64,000 nucleotides of DNA from assembly GCF_004136015.1 (NCBI RefSeq), contig NZ_CP024866.1, positions 4,723,192 to 4,787,191 of the forward strand. Direction: 5' to 3'. Below the pieces are notes generated by a model. It saw only the letters and a program-made list of their open reading frames with translations, did no database searches and had not been told where the DNA came from. Position numbers and translations under genes: made by a program. Position 1 is the first letter of the stretch; each line of letters opens with the position of its first letter. Origin of the DNA: Pseudomonas sp. ACM7 (GTDB lineage Bacteria > Pseudomonadota > Gammaproteobacteria > Pseudomonadales > Pseudomonadaceae). Positions 51,105-59,670 of the stretch are shown here, piece by piece.

Positions 51105-51934
51105 TGGCAACCACCACGAAAGCCCCGAATCCGGCCGACCTCAAGGCCATCTTCGGCCTTGAGCCGGAAAACGCCTTGGCCTACCTGAAGTCCAAAGGCT
51201 ACGCGATCACCTGGAACTGGCAGGAAATGCTCGACCAGGCGCACGACCAATCCTTCACCGTGGCCAAGGCCATGCGCCTTGATCTGCTGTCGGACATTCG
51301 CGGCGCCCTGGAAACCGCATTGCAAGATGGCCAGACCCTCAAACAATTCATCGCCGCGTTGCAGCCCACTCTGGAATCGCAGGGCTGGTGGGGCCAGCAG
51401 GTCATTGTCGACAGTGAAGGTGTCGGTGAGCTGGTCCAGTTGGGCAGCCCGCGCCGTCTCAGGACGATCTATCAAACCAACCTGCAGAGCGCCTACATGG
51501 CCGGCCGCAAGGCCAGCATGGAAGAAACCACCGACACCCATCCGTACTGGATGTACATCGCCATCCTGGACGGCAAGACCCGGCCGAGTCACCGGGCGCT
51601 GCACGGTCAAGTGTTCCGTCATGATGACCCGATCTGGGCGGCGATCTTCCCGCCCAATGGTTTCAACTGTCGTTGCCGTGTTGTCGCCTTGAGCGAAGCC
51701 GCAGTGAAACGCCGAGGTTTGAAGGTCGTGTCGAGCGAAGGCCATATGTTCACCGAAACAGTGGAGACCGGCACCGACAAACGTACGGGCGAGATCAGAA
51801 CCGCTCCTGTCACCGGCATCCGTACAACTGACGCCGCAGGCAAAGCCATCACATTCCGCACCGATCCTGGCTTCAACCACGCACCAGGTACTGGTCTCGC
51901 CGATATGCTCAAGCGCAAACAGGCAGCCGCTTAG
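51104..51934 (+). CDS. Minor head protein (Mu F-like, gp30)
   Basis: The 276-residue protein carries the Mu F domain: TIYQTNLQSAYMAGR, HPYWMYIAILDGKTRPSHRA, and the terminal FPPNGFNCRCRVVALSE. Such proteins are minor capsid components placed near the portal. The start overlaps the portal stop. Confidence 0.9.
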   Translation: MATTTKAPNPADLKAIFGLEPENALAYLKSKGYAITWNWQEMLDQAHDQSFTVAKAMRLDLLSDIRGALETALQDGQTLKQFIAALQPTLESQGWWGQQVIVDSEGVGELVQLGSPRRLRTIYQTNLQSAYMAGRKASMEETTDTHPYWMYIAILDGKTRPSHRALHGQVFRHDDPIWAAIFPPNGFNCRCRVVALSEAAVKRRGLKVVSSEGHMFTETVETGTDKRTGEIRTAPVTGIRTTDAAGKAITFRTDPGFNHAPGTGLADMLKRKQAAA

Positions 51935-51944
51935 GAGGTTTCAA

Positions 51945-52421
51945 ATGTTCACCGTCGAACTGGACCACCAACGTTTACAGACCGTCCTGCGTAAGGTTGA
52001 GTGGGCCGTGGGTGATCTCGCGCCACTGATGCGCGGCATCGCTGCTGAGCTGGGCAGCCAGACCGAGGAAAACTTCGAAGAGGAAGGTCGCCCGGATTGG
52101 GCCGACCTCTCCGATGTCACCACCACGCGCCGCGAAAAAAACGGCAACTGGCCAGGCCAGATGCTTCAGGTCAGTGCGGCAGGGTTGGCCGCTTCGGTCA
52201 CTACTCGTGCGACTGACAGCTCAGCACTGGTCGGTAGTAACAAACCCTATGCGGCAATGATGCAGTTCGGTGGTGACAAGTCGGACTTCCCCCATCTGTG
52301 GGGCGACATTCCAGGTCGCCCATACTTGCCGATGAACGCCGAGGGTGAGCTGCAGCCCGAGACAGAGGACGCCATCCTGGAACTCGCCATGAGTCACCTG
52401 GAAAAAGCCGCTCGCCTGTAA
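51945..52421 (+). CDS. Phage virion morphogenesis protein (Mu G-like)
   Basis: The 158-residue protein has the Phage_tail_S/gpG signature: RKVEWAVGDLAPLMRGIA, TTTRREKNGNWPGQM, and PYAAMMQFGGDKSDFPHLW, ending in the common FLPMN-like PYLPMNAEGEL segment. It acts in virion assembly. AGGAGG lies before the ATG. It is the last gene before the second late dyad; the gap 52422-52576 holds nothing recognised. Confidence 0.88.
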   Translation: MFTVELDHQRLQTVLRKVEWAVGDLAPLMRGIAAELGSQTEENFEEEGRPDWADLSDVTTTRREKNGNWPGQMLQVSAAGLAASVTTRATDSSALVGSNKPYAAMMQFGGDKSDFPHLWGDIPGRPYLPMNAEGELQPETEDAILELAMSHLEKAARL

Positions 52422-52576
52422 GCCCTTCAGAAGCGCCTGAGCGCGTATGTGGCTGCGGTTCATCGAACCTCACAGGTCAAGATCGTTGTAAAAGCTTTAT
52501 AAAGCCTTGCCGCCTCACTCCAACCACACTGCGCGGGTGCCAATCGCACCTCGACCGCATCAAGCCTCCCGCAGCA

Positions 52577-52597
52577 CTCTTTAAACTCGATTAAAAG
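52577..52597 (+). promoter_or_regulatory. Late activator dyad 2 (protease/capsid block)
   Basis: Second perfect 21-bp copy containing TTTAAACTCGATTAAA, 60 bases before the protease start. Confidence 0.75.
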
Positions 52598-52656
52598 TCC
52601 TGGGCCAATCATTGGCTCAGGCTGTGCGTATCACCTTCAACCGAAGCGCACAGCCC

Positions 52657-53763
52657 ATGAAGCCACTCCATATTTTCAAGCCAGGTACGCACGTCGCCAT
52701 GAACGGCGTCAGTATCAATTTCGGCGAGTCAGATTTGGCTGCCACAGTGCTTGCCTACGATCCAGCCTTGCACGAAGCCCCTTTGGTCATTGGCCATCCC
52801 AAGCACGATGCACCGGCCGCTGGATGGGTTAAGGCGTTGTCGGCATCCGCGCTGGGGCTGATGGCCGAAACACAACAAGTCGATGTTGCGTTCGCTGAAC
52901 TTGTGAGCAAGGGCAGTTACAAGAAAATCTCTGCCTCCTTCTATCACCCCGATGCCGCGAACAACCCGGTACCGGGCGTGTACTACCTGCGCCATGTCGG
53001 CTTCCTCGGTGCGCAACCGCCATCCGTGAAAGGCCTGCGCCCCATCGAGCTGGCAGAAGATGAGGAAGGCGTCATCGAGTTTGGCGACTTCGGCGACAGC
53101 ATCACGGCCGGCGTCTTCCGTCGCTTACGCGAATGGCTTATTGGTCAGTTCGGCCAGGAAGCGGCTGACCAGGTAGTGCCTGGTTGGGACGTGGACAACC
53201 TGGCTGCCGAAGCCCTCCGCGACGATGTCCGACCCTCATTCACCGAACCCAACCAACCCCGCAAACCCATCATCGAGGAACACACCGTGAGCCCAACGGA
53301 ACAGGCCGCCCTGACGGCGGAGAACAAGCGTCTCCAAACCGCGCTGGATGAACATTTGGCCCAGCAGCGAAAGGATCAGGCCGATCAACGTCATACCAAG
53401 AATCTTGCTTTCGCTGAAGAACTGGTCGGTGCGGGCAAGCTACTGCCCAAACACGTTGCCGCGCTGATTGCTGCACTGGACTTCGCCGAAGCCGGCGATG
53501 AACCGCTGGAGTTCGGCGAAGGCAAAGAGCGCAAGCCGGTCATCGAAGGGCTCAAGGCGATCTTCGACGACCTGCCGGCACAGATCGACTTTGCTGAGCA
53601 GGCGAGCAAAGGCCGTCAAGGCGACCTCAACGTCAGCGTCGATCTGGAGTTCGCCGAGAAGAACACCGATCCGGATCGCTTGAGCCTGCACAACCGTGCA
53701 AGTGCTTTGGCCGCTGACAAAAACATTCCCTACGAGTCGGCGGTTCGCCAGCTCATCAAGTAA
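52657..53763 (+). CDS. Phage head maturation protease/scaffold (Mu I-like)
   Basis: The 368-residue protein opens LHIFKPGTHVAMNGVSINFG, the signature of Mu-like proteases (gp32). The protease domain fills the first 200 residues (APLVIGHPKHDAPAAGWV, KISASFYHPDAANN) and a helical scaffold part the rest. Start set at MKPLHIF; the frame opens 15 codons earlier at a TTG, without support. An internal GTG at 53287 probably gives a scaffold-only product. Confidence 0.88.
   Translation: MKPLHIFKPGTHVAMNGVSINFGESDLAATVLAYDPALHEAPLVIGHPKHDAPAAGWVKALSASALGLMAETQQVDVAFAELVSKGSYKKISASFYHPDAANNPVPGVYYLRHVGFLGAQPPSVKGLRPIELAEDEEGVIEFGDFGDSITAGVFRRLREWLIGQFGQEAADQVVPGWDVDNLAAEALRDDVRPSFTEPNQPRKPIIEEHTVSPTEQAALTAENKRLQTALDEHLAQQRKDQADQRHTKNLAFAEELVGAGKLLPKHVAALIAALDFAEAGDEPLEFGEGKERKPVIEGLKAIFDDLPAQIDFAEQASKGRQGDLNVSVDLEFAEKNTDPDRLSLHNRASALAADKNIPYESAVRQLIK
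53287..53763 (+). CDS. Internal-start scaffold protein (Mu Z-like, putative)
   Basis: In frame with the protease gene, GTG at 53287 follows GAGGAA (53275-53280) with 6-base spacing. The product (158 residues, starting at SPTEQAALTAENKRLQTAL) would be the coiled-coil scaffold alone. In Mu, protease I and scaffold Z are made from one frame in just this way. Supported only by the binding site and family precedent. Confidence 0.5.
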   Translation: MSPTEQAALTAENKRLQTALDEHLAQQRKDQADQRHTKNLAFAEELVGAGKLLPKHVAALIAALDFAEAGDEPLEFGEGKERKPVIEGLKAIFDDLPAQIDFAEQASKGRQGDLNVSVDLEFAEKNTDPDRLSLHNRASALAADKNIPYESAVRQLIK

Positions 53764-53775
53764 CAAGGAGTCATC

Positions 53776-54699
53776 ATGGCTGACCGTTTGAGCAAACTGC
53801 GGGTCGTTGACCCGGTCCTCACCAACCTGGCGCGGGGCTATCGCAACGCCCAGTACATCGGCGAGGGCTTGTTCCCTATCGCGTTGATGGACAAGGAAGC
53901 CGGGATCATCCCGCTGTTCGGTAAAGAGGCTTTCGAGCTTTACGATACCGAGCGGGCCATTCGTGCCCAGTCCAACATCATGACCCCGGATGACCTGGAT
54001 GGTCTGGATGTTGTGCTTCGTGAACATGACATCGCTTATCCCGTCGACTATCGCGAGCAGAACGAATCCATGTTCGACGCCGAATCACGGGCGTCTCGTC
54101 GCGTGGTCAATGTCATCGATCTGCGCCGTGAAGTGACCTGCGCCAAGCTTGCGCAGAACCCGAGCACTTTCGCGGCGGGCGCGAAGGTCACCCTGGCCGG
54201 CTCCAGCCAATGGAGTAATGGCGGTGGTGACCCCATCGGTGTGGTGGAAAACGGCAAGGAAGTGATCCGTAGCCGCATCGGTATTCGCCCTAACACGATG
54301 ACCATGGGTGCCTCTGTGTACCAGTCGTTGAAGTTTCACCCCAAGCTTTGGGCTGCCCTGGGTGCCGATGAGCGCAAGCTTATTACCGTCGAGCACCTCA
54401 AGGCGTTGTTCGGTATCGAGAACATCCTGATCGGCGAAGCCCTCTCTGGTGCCACCAATACCTCTGACATCTGGGGCGACAACCTCACCCTGGCCTATGT
54501 GGCCAAGCCAGCGGGAGGCTCACAGACGGACTACGAAGAGCCGAGCTTCGGCTACACCCTGCGTCGTAAGGGCATGCCGGAAATCGATACGTTCGATACC
54601 GCTGGCGGCAAGGTTCGTTACGTTCGTAACACCGACATCTATAAGCCCGTGGTCGTGGGCTCGGATGCTGGTTACCTGATCTCCGACATCAACGGCTGA
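53776..54699 (+). CDS. Major capsid protein (Mu T-like)
   Basis: The 307-residue head subunit opens LSKLRVVDPVLTNLARGY, typical of the Mu-like major capsid. It shows the strand-rich middle (MTMGASVYQSLKFHPKLW) and an ending AGYLISDING. AAGGAG lies eight bases before the ATG. It follows the protease/scaffold as in Mu. Confidence 0.9.
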   Translation: MADRLSKLRVVDPVLTNLARGYRNAQYIGEGLFPIALMDKEAGIIPLFGKEAFELYDTERAIRAQSNIMTPDDLDGLDVVLREHDIAYPVDYREQNESMFDAESRASRRVVNVIDLRREVTCAKLAQNPSTFAAGAKVTLAGSSQWSNGGGDPIGVVENGKEVIRSRIGIRPNTMTMGASVYQSLKFHPKLWAALGADERKLITVEHLKALFGIENILIGEALSGATNTSDIWGDNLTLAYVAKPAGGSQTDYEEPSFGYTLRRKGMPEIDTFDTAGGKVRYVRNTDIYKPVVVGSDAGYLISDING

Positions 54700-54706
54700 G
54701 GTTCCC

Positions 54707-55060
54707 ATGGCAGCTAAGAAGACAGAGCAAGACCAGGGTGGCACTTCGGAAAAGGCCGCTGATGTGGCTCAGGGTGATGTCAACCAAACCACAGCAGCGG
54801 CTGCAGTACCTCCGCTGGCAGAGGCTGCACCTGCTGCTCCGGCAATCCCGTCACCAAGCGCACCGGCTGCTGATGCAGCTGCTGCTCCAGGTGGTGTCAC
54901 GGGCACGCCGGAACTGGCTGGCTATCTGGTGACCGAGGTTTCGTCCGTGCTGCACGACGGCACCTGGTATCACCAGGGCGACGAAATTTTCTTGAGTGAT
55001 AAGGAGGCGAGTCCACTGTTGTATCGCCGAATTATCGAACCGTCCTGGAGCAAAAAATGA
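54707..55060 (+). CDS. Small structural protein with Ala/Pro linker, 117 aa
   Basis: The first 75 residues are Ala/Pro/Gln-rich and disordered; the C-terminal part (VLHDGTWYHQGDEIFLSDKE) is a small folded domain of the DUF7210-like kind seen in phage operons. It lies between major capsid and DUF2190 genes, and overlaps the latter by four bases. Probably a head accessory. Confidence 0.65.
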   Translation: MAAKKTEQDQGGTSEKAADVAQGDVNQTTAAAAVPPLAEAAPAAPAIPSPSAPAADAAAAPGGVTGTPELAGYLVTEVSSVLHDGTWYHQGDEIFLSDKEASPLLYRRIIEPSWSKK

Positions 55061-55389
55061 AGACTCAACAACCTATTCTCATCACTTCGGTCGTGGCCCT
55101 GGTCGATCTGCCACGTAACCGTTTCGCCGGCTTCTCTGGCGCCTTGTGCGCTGCCGGTGCCAAGGCCCTGGGCACAGTCCAAGCCGACACCGAAGCCGAC
55201 AACGTGGCTCCGATCAGTGTTCTGGGTATTTGCCTGATCACCAGCGGTGGTGCAGTGGCGGTCGGTGACCAAGTGGAGTCTGATGCCACTGGCCGAGCGG
55301 TGAAACTCGCTGCAGGCGTGCCCAACGGTTTCGCCATGGATGTTGCGACTGCCGCTGGTGATGTTATCCGCATCGTTCGAGGCATCTGA
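55057..55389 (+). CDS. DUF2190 capsid cement protein
   Basis: The 110-residue, Gly/Ala/Val-rich protein shows the DUF2190 pattern (FAGFSGALCAAGAKALGTVQ, VAVGDQVESDATGRAVKLA). These beta-barrel proteins decorate capsids. It follows the major capsid in Mu-like phages. Confidence 0.85.
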   Translation: MKTQQPILITSVVALVDLPRNRFAGFSGALCAAGAKALGTVQADTEADNVAPISVLGICLITSGGAVAVGDQVESDATGRAVKLAAGVPNGFAMDVATAAGDVIRIVRGI

Positions 55390-55397
55390 GGTCAACC

Positions 55398-55829
55398 ATG
55401 CGCTACTGCACTCGCGCCGATATCGGCAACGCTATCCCTGTAATGACGCTGATTCAGCTCTCGAATGATGATCCAGCTGCGGAGTTACCGAATGAGAGCG
55501 TCATCGAGGACAGCGTCCGTCAGGCTGAGGAACTGGTCGATGGCTATCTTCGCGGTCGCTACGACTTGCCGCTCGATCCGGTTCCAACTGTCTTGCGCGA
55601 TGCAGTGGTGTACCTGGCGCGACACTGGCTGTATCAGCGCCGCCCCGAGGGGGCATTACCTGATGCGGTTAAGGACAACCGCAAGGACACCATCAAGCTC
55701 CTGGAAAGTATCCGCGATGGCGTAGTCACCTTGGGCATGCCCAGCGGCCAAGCCACGCCAGAACCTGGTGAAATTCGTACTCGCGCACGCCGCCAGCAAT
55801 TTGGTGGCGATCTATGGGAGCGCTACTGA
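55398..55829 (+). CDS. DUF1320 protein (Mu gp36-like head-tail connector)
   Basis: The 143-residue protein opens MRYCTRADIGNAIPVMTL and has QAEELVDGYLRGRYDLPLDP and VVYLARHWLYQRRPEG, typical of DUF1320. It acts at the head-tail joint. Its stop overlaps the next start (TGATG). Confidence 0.88.
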   Translation: MRYCTRADIGNAIPVMTLIQLSNDDPAAELPNESVIEDSVRQAEELVDGYLRGRYDLPLDPVPTVLRDAVVYLARHWLYQRRPEGALPDAVKDNRKDTIKLLESIRDGVVTLGMPSGQATPEPGEIRTRARRQQFGGDLWERY

Positions 55830-56317
55830 TGAGCGGAGCCCGGCCAAAAACTCAAACCGAGCAATTGCTGGAAGCGATGCGCGCTCGACTGCAGGAGTAC
55901 TTCGGCAAGGAGTTGATGGTCGAGTTGTTTCCGGAGAATCCAGCGGGTTACCGACTCAACCATCCGCGTGGGGCGATCTTGCTGGCTTACGGAAAATCGA
56001 CATTCGGTGGATCCGAAGCTGGTGACGCGATGTTCCAGGCACGCAACATCGTCGTCAGGTTGACCCTGGTGTTTCGCCAGCTCAATGGCAAAGACGGTGT
56101 GATCAGCTACCTCGATCAGATCCGCACATGCCTGACCGGCTGGTATGCACCTCACTGTGACCAGGCGTGCCGTCCTGTTGCCGAGCAATTCATCGGCCAG
56201 ATAACTGGGCTGTGGCAATACGGCCAGGACTTCGCTCTTCGTGCCACTCAGCTGCAGATCATGGATCCCGAAGGTGGACCGCTGCTCAAACAAGCTCATT
56301 TCGAGGAAGACCAATGA
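55829..56317 (+). CDS. Mu gp37-like head-tail completion protein
   Basis: A 162-residue protein with the gp37 family features HPRGAILLAYGKSTFGG and RNIVVRLTLVFRQLNGKDG. Likely a tail terminator or connector in the neck. Start at 55829 overlaps the DUF1320 stop; an earlier in-frame start is five codons inside that gene. Confidence 0.82.
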   Translation: MSGARPKTQTEQLLEAMRARLQEYFGKELMVELFPENPAGYRLNHPRGAILLAYGKSTFGGSEAGDAMFQARNIVVRLTLVFRQLNGKDGVISYLDQIRTCLTGWYAPHCDQACRPVAEQFIGQITGLWQYGQDFALRATQLQIMDPEGGPLLKQAHFEEDQ

Positions 56318-56547
56318 CACTTACCCGCTACATTTATAACGGCCCGCAAAGCGCCGCCTCCCTGCGGGTAGGCGAATCCCGCGAGTTGCTTGAAGTGCAA
56401 CTGCTCTCTGGAAAACCCGTAGAGCTACCGGCCGATCACGAGTACACCCTGGTGTTGTTGGAACTCAAGCATCTGGTACTTGCACCACCTGACGCGAAAC
56501 CTGCCAGCAAGTCTGCAGTTGCGCCTCAGAAATCTGGACAGGAGTAA
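56314..56547 (+). CDS. Small phage protein (gp38 position), 77 aa
   Basis: The product opens LTRYIYNGPQSAASLRVGES and continues in strands (RELLEVQLLSGKPVELPADH, YTLVLLELKHLVLA), then a Lys/Ala/Pro tail. It holds the place of Mu gp38 before the sheath gene. The ATG overlaps the upstream stop. Function not established. Confidence 0.7.
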   Translation: MTLTRYIYNGPQSAASLRVGESRELLEVQLLSGKPVELPADHEYTLVLLELKHLVLAPPDAKPASKSAVAPQKSGQE

Positions 56548-56552
56548 CGCCC

Positions 56553-57977
56553 ATGCCTGCTAACTATTTGCACGGTATTGAAACGACCGAGGTTGAGCGC
56601 GGCCCTCGGGCCATCCGGGTAGTCAAATCGGCAGTGATCGCCCTGATCGGTACGGCGCCCATTGGTCCGGTCAATGAGCTGATCTTGTCCTTGAACGATA
56701 AGGATGCAGCGCAGTTCGGCTCACATCTCACCGGCTTCAGCATTCCGGAAGCGCTGGAGGGTATCTATGATTTCGGCACCGGTACGGTGCTGGTAGTCAA
56801 CGTGCTCGATCCGGCCATCCACCGCACCAATGTGGCCGACCAGGTGAAACAGTTCGGGGATAACGATCTGCTGCAGCTGGGGCACGGAGCATTGCAACTG
56901 CTGCAACTGAAGTCCGCTGACGGTGTTACGTCGTTCGTACTCGACACCGATTACACGGTGACCATGCTCACCGGTCGCGTGAAGCGCCTGGCTACAGGAG
57001 CCATTCCTGCAAACGCCCAGGTAAAGGCCAGCTACACCCACGCCGACCCGAGCAAGGTAACGCCGGCCGATATCATCGGCGGTGTCACCGTCGCCGGACG
57101 TCGCACTGGCCTGAAGGCGTTTCAGGACAGCTACAACTTGCTGGGCTTTTTCCCGAAGATCTTCATTGCGCCAGGCTTCAGTACTTTGAATTCGGTGAGT
57201 GTTGATTTGATCGCGGCCGCTGGCCAGGTCGGTGCAGTGACCTACGTTGATGCTCCCATCGGTACCACGGTGCAGCAGGTGATCGCTGGGCGCGGTCCTG
57301 CAGGTGCCATCAACTTCAACACCAGCAGCGACCGTGTCCGTCTGTGTTATCCGCATGTAAAGGTGTACGACGCAGTAAGCAATGGCGAGCGTCTGCAGCC
57401 GCTCTCGATCCGAGCCGCAGGTCTGCGGGCTAAAGTCGACAACGACAAGGGCTACTGGTGGAGCAGCTCTAACCAGGAGCTGGTTGGCGTGATCGGTCTG
57501 GAGCGGCCATTGACCGCTCGCGTGGACGATGCCAGCAGCGAGGTCAATCTGCTCAATGAGAACGGCATCACCACTGTCTTCAATTCGTTCGGTACCGGAC
57601 TTCGCTTATGGGGTAACCGCACTGCGGCTTGGCCCAGCGTCACGCACATGCGCAACTTCGAAAACGTGCGGCGCACCAAGGATGTGATCGACGAGTCGAT
57701 CCGTTACAGCTCATTGCAGTTCGTGGACATGCCGATCACCAGTTCGCTGATTACCAGCATCACAGAAAGCGTCAACTTATTCATGCGCAAGCTGATCGGC
57801 GACGGCGCGTTGATCGGTGGCGAGTGCTGGTATGACCCTGCACGTAACCCGCAGACGGAGTTGGAACTGGGCCATGCGCTGTTCAACTACAAGCTGACTG
57901 TGCCGTTGCCATTTGAGCGCGGCACCTTTGAAACTGAAATCACCGGGGAATACCTGGTCAATTTGGGAGCCGCATAA
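56553..57977 (+). CDS. Contractile tail sheath protein
   Basis: The 474-residue sheath protein shows VERGPRAIRVVKSAVIALIG, ESIRYSSLQFVDMPITSSL-like segments and the conserved C-terminal part (RNPQTELELGHALFNYKLTV, ALPFERGTFETEI-like). It proves a contractile (myovirus-type) tail. GAGTAACG precedes the ATG; the tail tube gene follows directly. Confidence 0.92.
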   Translation: MPANYLHGIETTEVERGPRAIRVVKSAVIALIGTAPIGPVNELILSLNDKDAAQFGSHLTGFSIPEALEGIYDFGTGTVLVVNVLDPAIHRTNVADQVKQFGDNDLLQLGHGALQLLQLKSADGVTSFVLDTDYTVTMLTGRVKRLATGAIPANAQVKASYTHADPSKVTPADIIGGVTVAGRRTGLKAFQDSYNLLGFFPKIFIAPGFSTLNSVSVDLIAAAGQVGAVTYVDAPIGTTVQQVIAGRGPAGAINFNTSSDRVRLCYPHVKVYDAVSNGERLQPLSIRAAGLRAKVDNDKGYWWSSSNQELVGVIGLERPLTARVDDASSEVNLLNENGITTVFNSFGTGLRLWGNRTAAWPSVTHMRNFENVRRTKDVIDESIRYSSLQFVDMPITSSLITSITESVNLFMRKLIGDGALIGGECWYDPARNPQTELELGHALFNYKLTVPLPFERGTFETEITGEYLVNLGAA

Positions 57978-58502
57978 ATGGCAGGCTTTAGTGCTCACCG
58001 TATTTCCAACGCCGCTATCTATCTTGATGGCGCGAGCTTCTTCGGCCGCGCCGAAGAGATTGATCTGGGCGCGATCAAGACTGTGACCAGCGACTTTCAA
58101 GGGTTGGGCATGGTAGGCCTGATCGAGCTGCCTGACGGCATCGATAAGCTGGAAGGCAAAATCACCTGGAACAGTTTGTACTACGATGCCGCCGTCAAGC
58201 TGGTCACACCGTTCAAAAGCATCCAGTTGCAGTGCCGGTCCAACGTCCAGGTCTTTAACAACGGCGGCCTGGTCAATGAGATCGCGTTGGTCACGATGAT
58301 GACTATCACCGGCAAGGAGTATCAGCTGGGCAGTCACAAACCGCGAGACCCGACCAAATACGAGACGCCTTTTTCGGCAACGTATGTTCGACAGGTGCTC
58401 GATGGGCAAGAGGTAGTTCTGCTGGATTACCTGGCCAACATCTTCAAGGTTGGCGGGCAGGATCAGTTGGCCAAGTACAGGCAGAACATCGGGCAGGCGT
58501 GA
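57978..58502 (+). CDS. Tail tube protein
   Basis: The 174-residue protein opens with AHRISNAAIYLDGASFFGRA and contains GLGMVGLIELPDGIDKLEG and TGKEYQLGSHKPRDPTKYE, typical of contractile-phage tube proteins (gpFII-like). It is next to the sheath, as usual. The next gene lies on the opposite strand, one base beyond its stop. Confidence 0.9.
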   Translation: MAGFSAHRISNAAIYLDGASFFGRAEEIDLGAIKTVTSDFQGLGMVGLIELPDGIDKLEGKITWNSLYYDAAVKLVTPFKSIQLQCRSNVQVFNNGGLVNEIALVTMMTITGKEYQLGSHKPRDPTKYETPFSATYVRQVLDGQEVVLLDYLANIFKVGGQDQLAKYRQNIGQA

Positions 58503-58503
58503 G

Positions 58504-58947
58504 TTAGCCAGGTAGACCTAAGTGAGTGGTAGCAAACTTGACGCCGATGGACAAGGCTTGTCCGGCCAGGTCACCGATCAAGCCTTTGGCGCCTGTCTTG
58601 GTCGCGTCCACCAACTGATCCCCAAGGCTTGATTCGGTGCTGAGGCTATCTGGGGTTGCCTTCAGCACCTCAAGACCTTTAGCGGTAAGTACACACTCGG
58701 CGTACCCAGACGCTTGAACCTTCTCCTTGAAGCGTAGGTAGCCCGATTCGGCTAGCCAGTCGATACAGGCAAAAAGGAACTCGCCTTGTTCGTTGGGGAC
58801 ATCGAATCCCACAAAGTCATCGAACGATAAACCATCGGGAAAGAGATCTTTCAGCAGTAGATGACGTGGTACCGGAAAACTCTCATATAAAGCACCGAGT
58901 ATCTGGCCGGTGAGTTCGTCGAACCGTTTGATATTGGAGGTGGTCAT
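58504..58947 (-). CDS. Moron-like protein antisense within the tail operon, 147 aa
   Basis: Leftward gene within the rightward tail genes. The product has winged-helix-like parts (TGQILGALYESFPVPRHLLL, FLFACIDWLAESGYLRFKEK, CVLTAKGLEVLKATP) and a C-terminal hydrophobic-leaning helix (LIGDLAGQALSIGVKFA). AGGAGT precedes its ATG. The start codon overlaps that of the divergent gene at 58946. Independent orientation suggests expression in the lysogen; role unknown. Confidence 0.65.
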   Translation of the reverse strand: MTTSNIKRFDELTGQILGALYESFPVPRHLLLKDLFPDGLSFDDFVGFDVPNEQGEFLFACIDWLAESGYLRFKEKVQASGYAECVLTAKGLEVLKATPDSLSTESSLGDQLVDATKTGAKGLIGDLAGQALSIGVKFATTHLGLPG

Positions 58948-59182
58948 GTCCTTGACTCCTGAAGTACAGCAAGTAAGCGGGAAAAGTCGCGATGAAATAA
59001 TTCAAAGCATGGATATGCAGGTACGTCGAGATATCGACTTCATGCGTGCGCAACATTACTGGGGCAAGGTTCTGGATGGAACCCCGAAAGAAGTTTTGAT
59101 TGAGGCACTGAGTATGGCGTTGGCGACCGGCCGCTATCAGATCACACTGAAGTGTCGCTGCCAGGGCTGCTCTCAATGTTGA
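58946..59182 (+). CDS. Small protein divergent from the moron gene, 78 aa
   Basis: Starts MSLTPEVQQVSGKSRDEIIQ with a strong GGAGGTGG site, and ends in a cysteine-rich tail (CRCQGCSQC, CxCxxCxxC-like) that could bind metal. Its ATG shares two bases with the ATG of the leftward gene (CATG at 58945-58948), so each gene's ribosome binding site lies inside the other's coding region. A terminator follows. Function unknown. Confidence 0.62.
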   Translation: MSLTPEVQQVSGKSRDEIIQSMDMQVRRDIDFMRAQHYWGKVLDGTPKEVLIEALSMALATGRYQITLKCRCQGCSQC

Positions 59183-59233
59183 CGCATGACCAGGACTAGC
59201 TCCAACGGACTGGAGCCGCCAGGACGGCAACCC

Positions 59234-59263
59234 GAAGCCCCGCCATCGTGCGGGGCTTCTCTT
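59234..59263 (+). terminator. Terminator before late dyad 3
   Basis: GAAGCCCCGC (59234-59243) pairs perfectly with GCGGGGCTTC (59250-59259), followed by TCTCTTT. Its last bases overlap the late dyad, so one transcript ends where the next begins. Confidence 0.8.
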
Positions 59264-59279
59264 TAAACTCGATTAAAAG
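59259..59279 (+). promoter_or_regulatory. Late activator dyad 3 (tail block)
   Basis: Third perfect 21-bp copy containing TTTAAACTCGATTAAA, 77 bases before the tail assembly gene and overlapping the T tract of the terminator above. Confidence 0.75.
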
Positions 59280-59355
59280 TCAGCGCCACGACCAGGTGCA
59301 ATGCTCAAGGCTCATTTAGAGCAGTCGATCAAACCGACAACCTGGAGCAACAAAG

Positions 59356-59670
59356 ATGGCCGAAACAATCAGCTTGACCCTCAAGTTCCCTTTCAAGAGT
59401 GCCAGCGGCGAGACGATATCGAAGCTGCCTATCAAGCGCCTCAAACGCAAAGACATCAGCGCCGCGCAGGCCGTCACCAAAGACGAAGGCGCGCTCGAAG
59501 ACATGCTCGTGGCCAAGATGCTGGGTATCACCTTGGAGGACCTCGGTGAATTCGATATCGCTGACTCTAAGTCAGCCACCGAGGTGTTGCGGGAAATGTC
59601 CAATGGAGGAGACCTTGCTGCAGTCCTGGGACGAGGCACTGTTGCTAGTGCTGAGGATGCAGCCGTCTGA
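59356..59670 (+). CDS. Tail assembly chaperone (Mu gp41-like)
   Basis: A 104-residue protein opening MAETISLTLKFPFKSASGET with KRLKRKDISAAQAVTKDEG, as in the tail assembly protein family (gpE-like). It helps the tape measure fold during tail assembly. A second frame (59603-59770) continues beyond and encodes the usual C-terminal partner, so a frameshifted fusion is likely. Confidence 0.82.
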   Translation: MAETISLTLKFPFKSASGETISKLPIKRLKRKDISAAQAVTKDEGALEDMLVAKMLGITLEDLGEFDIADSKSATEVLREMSNGGDLAAVLGRGTVASAEDAAV

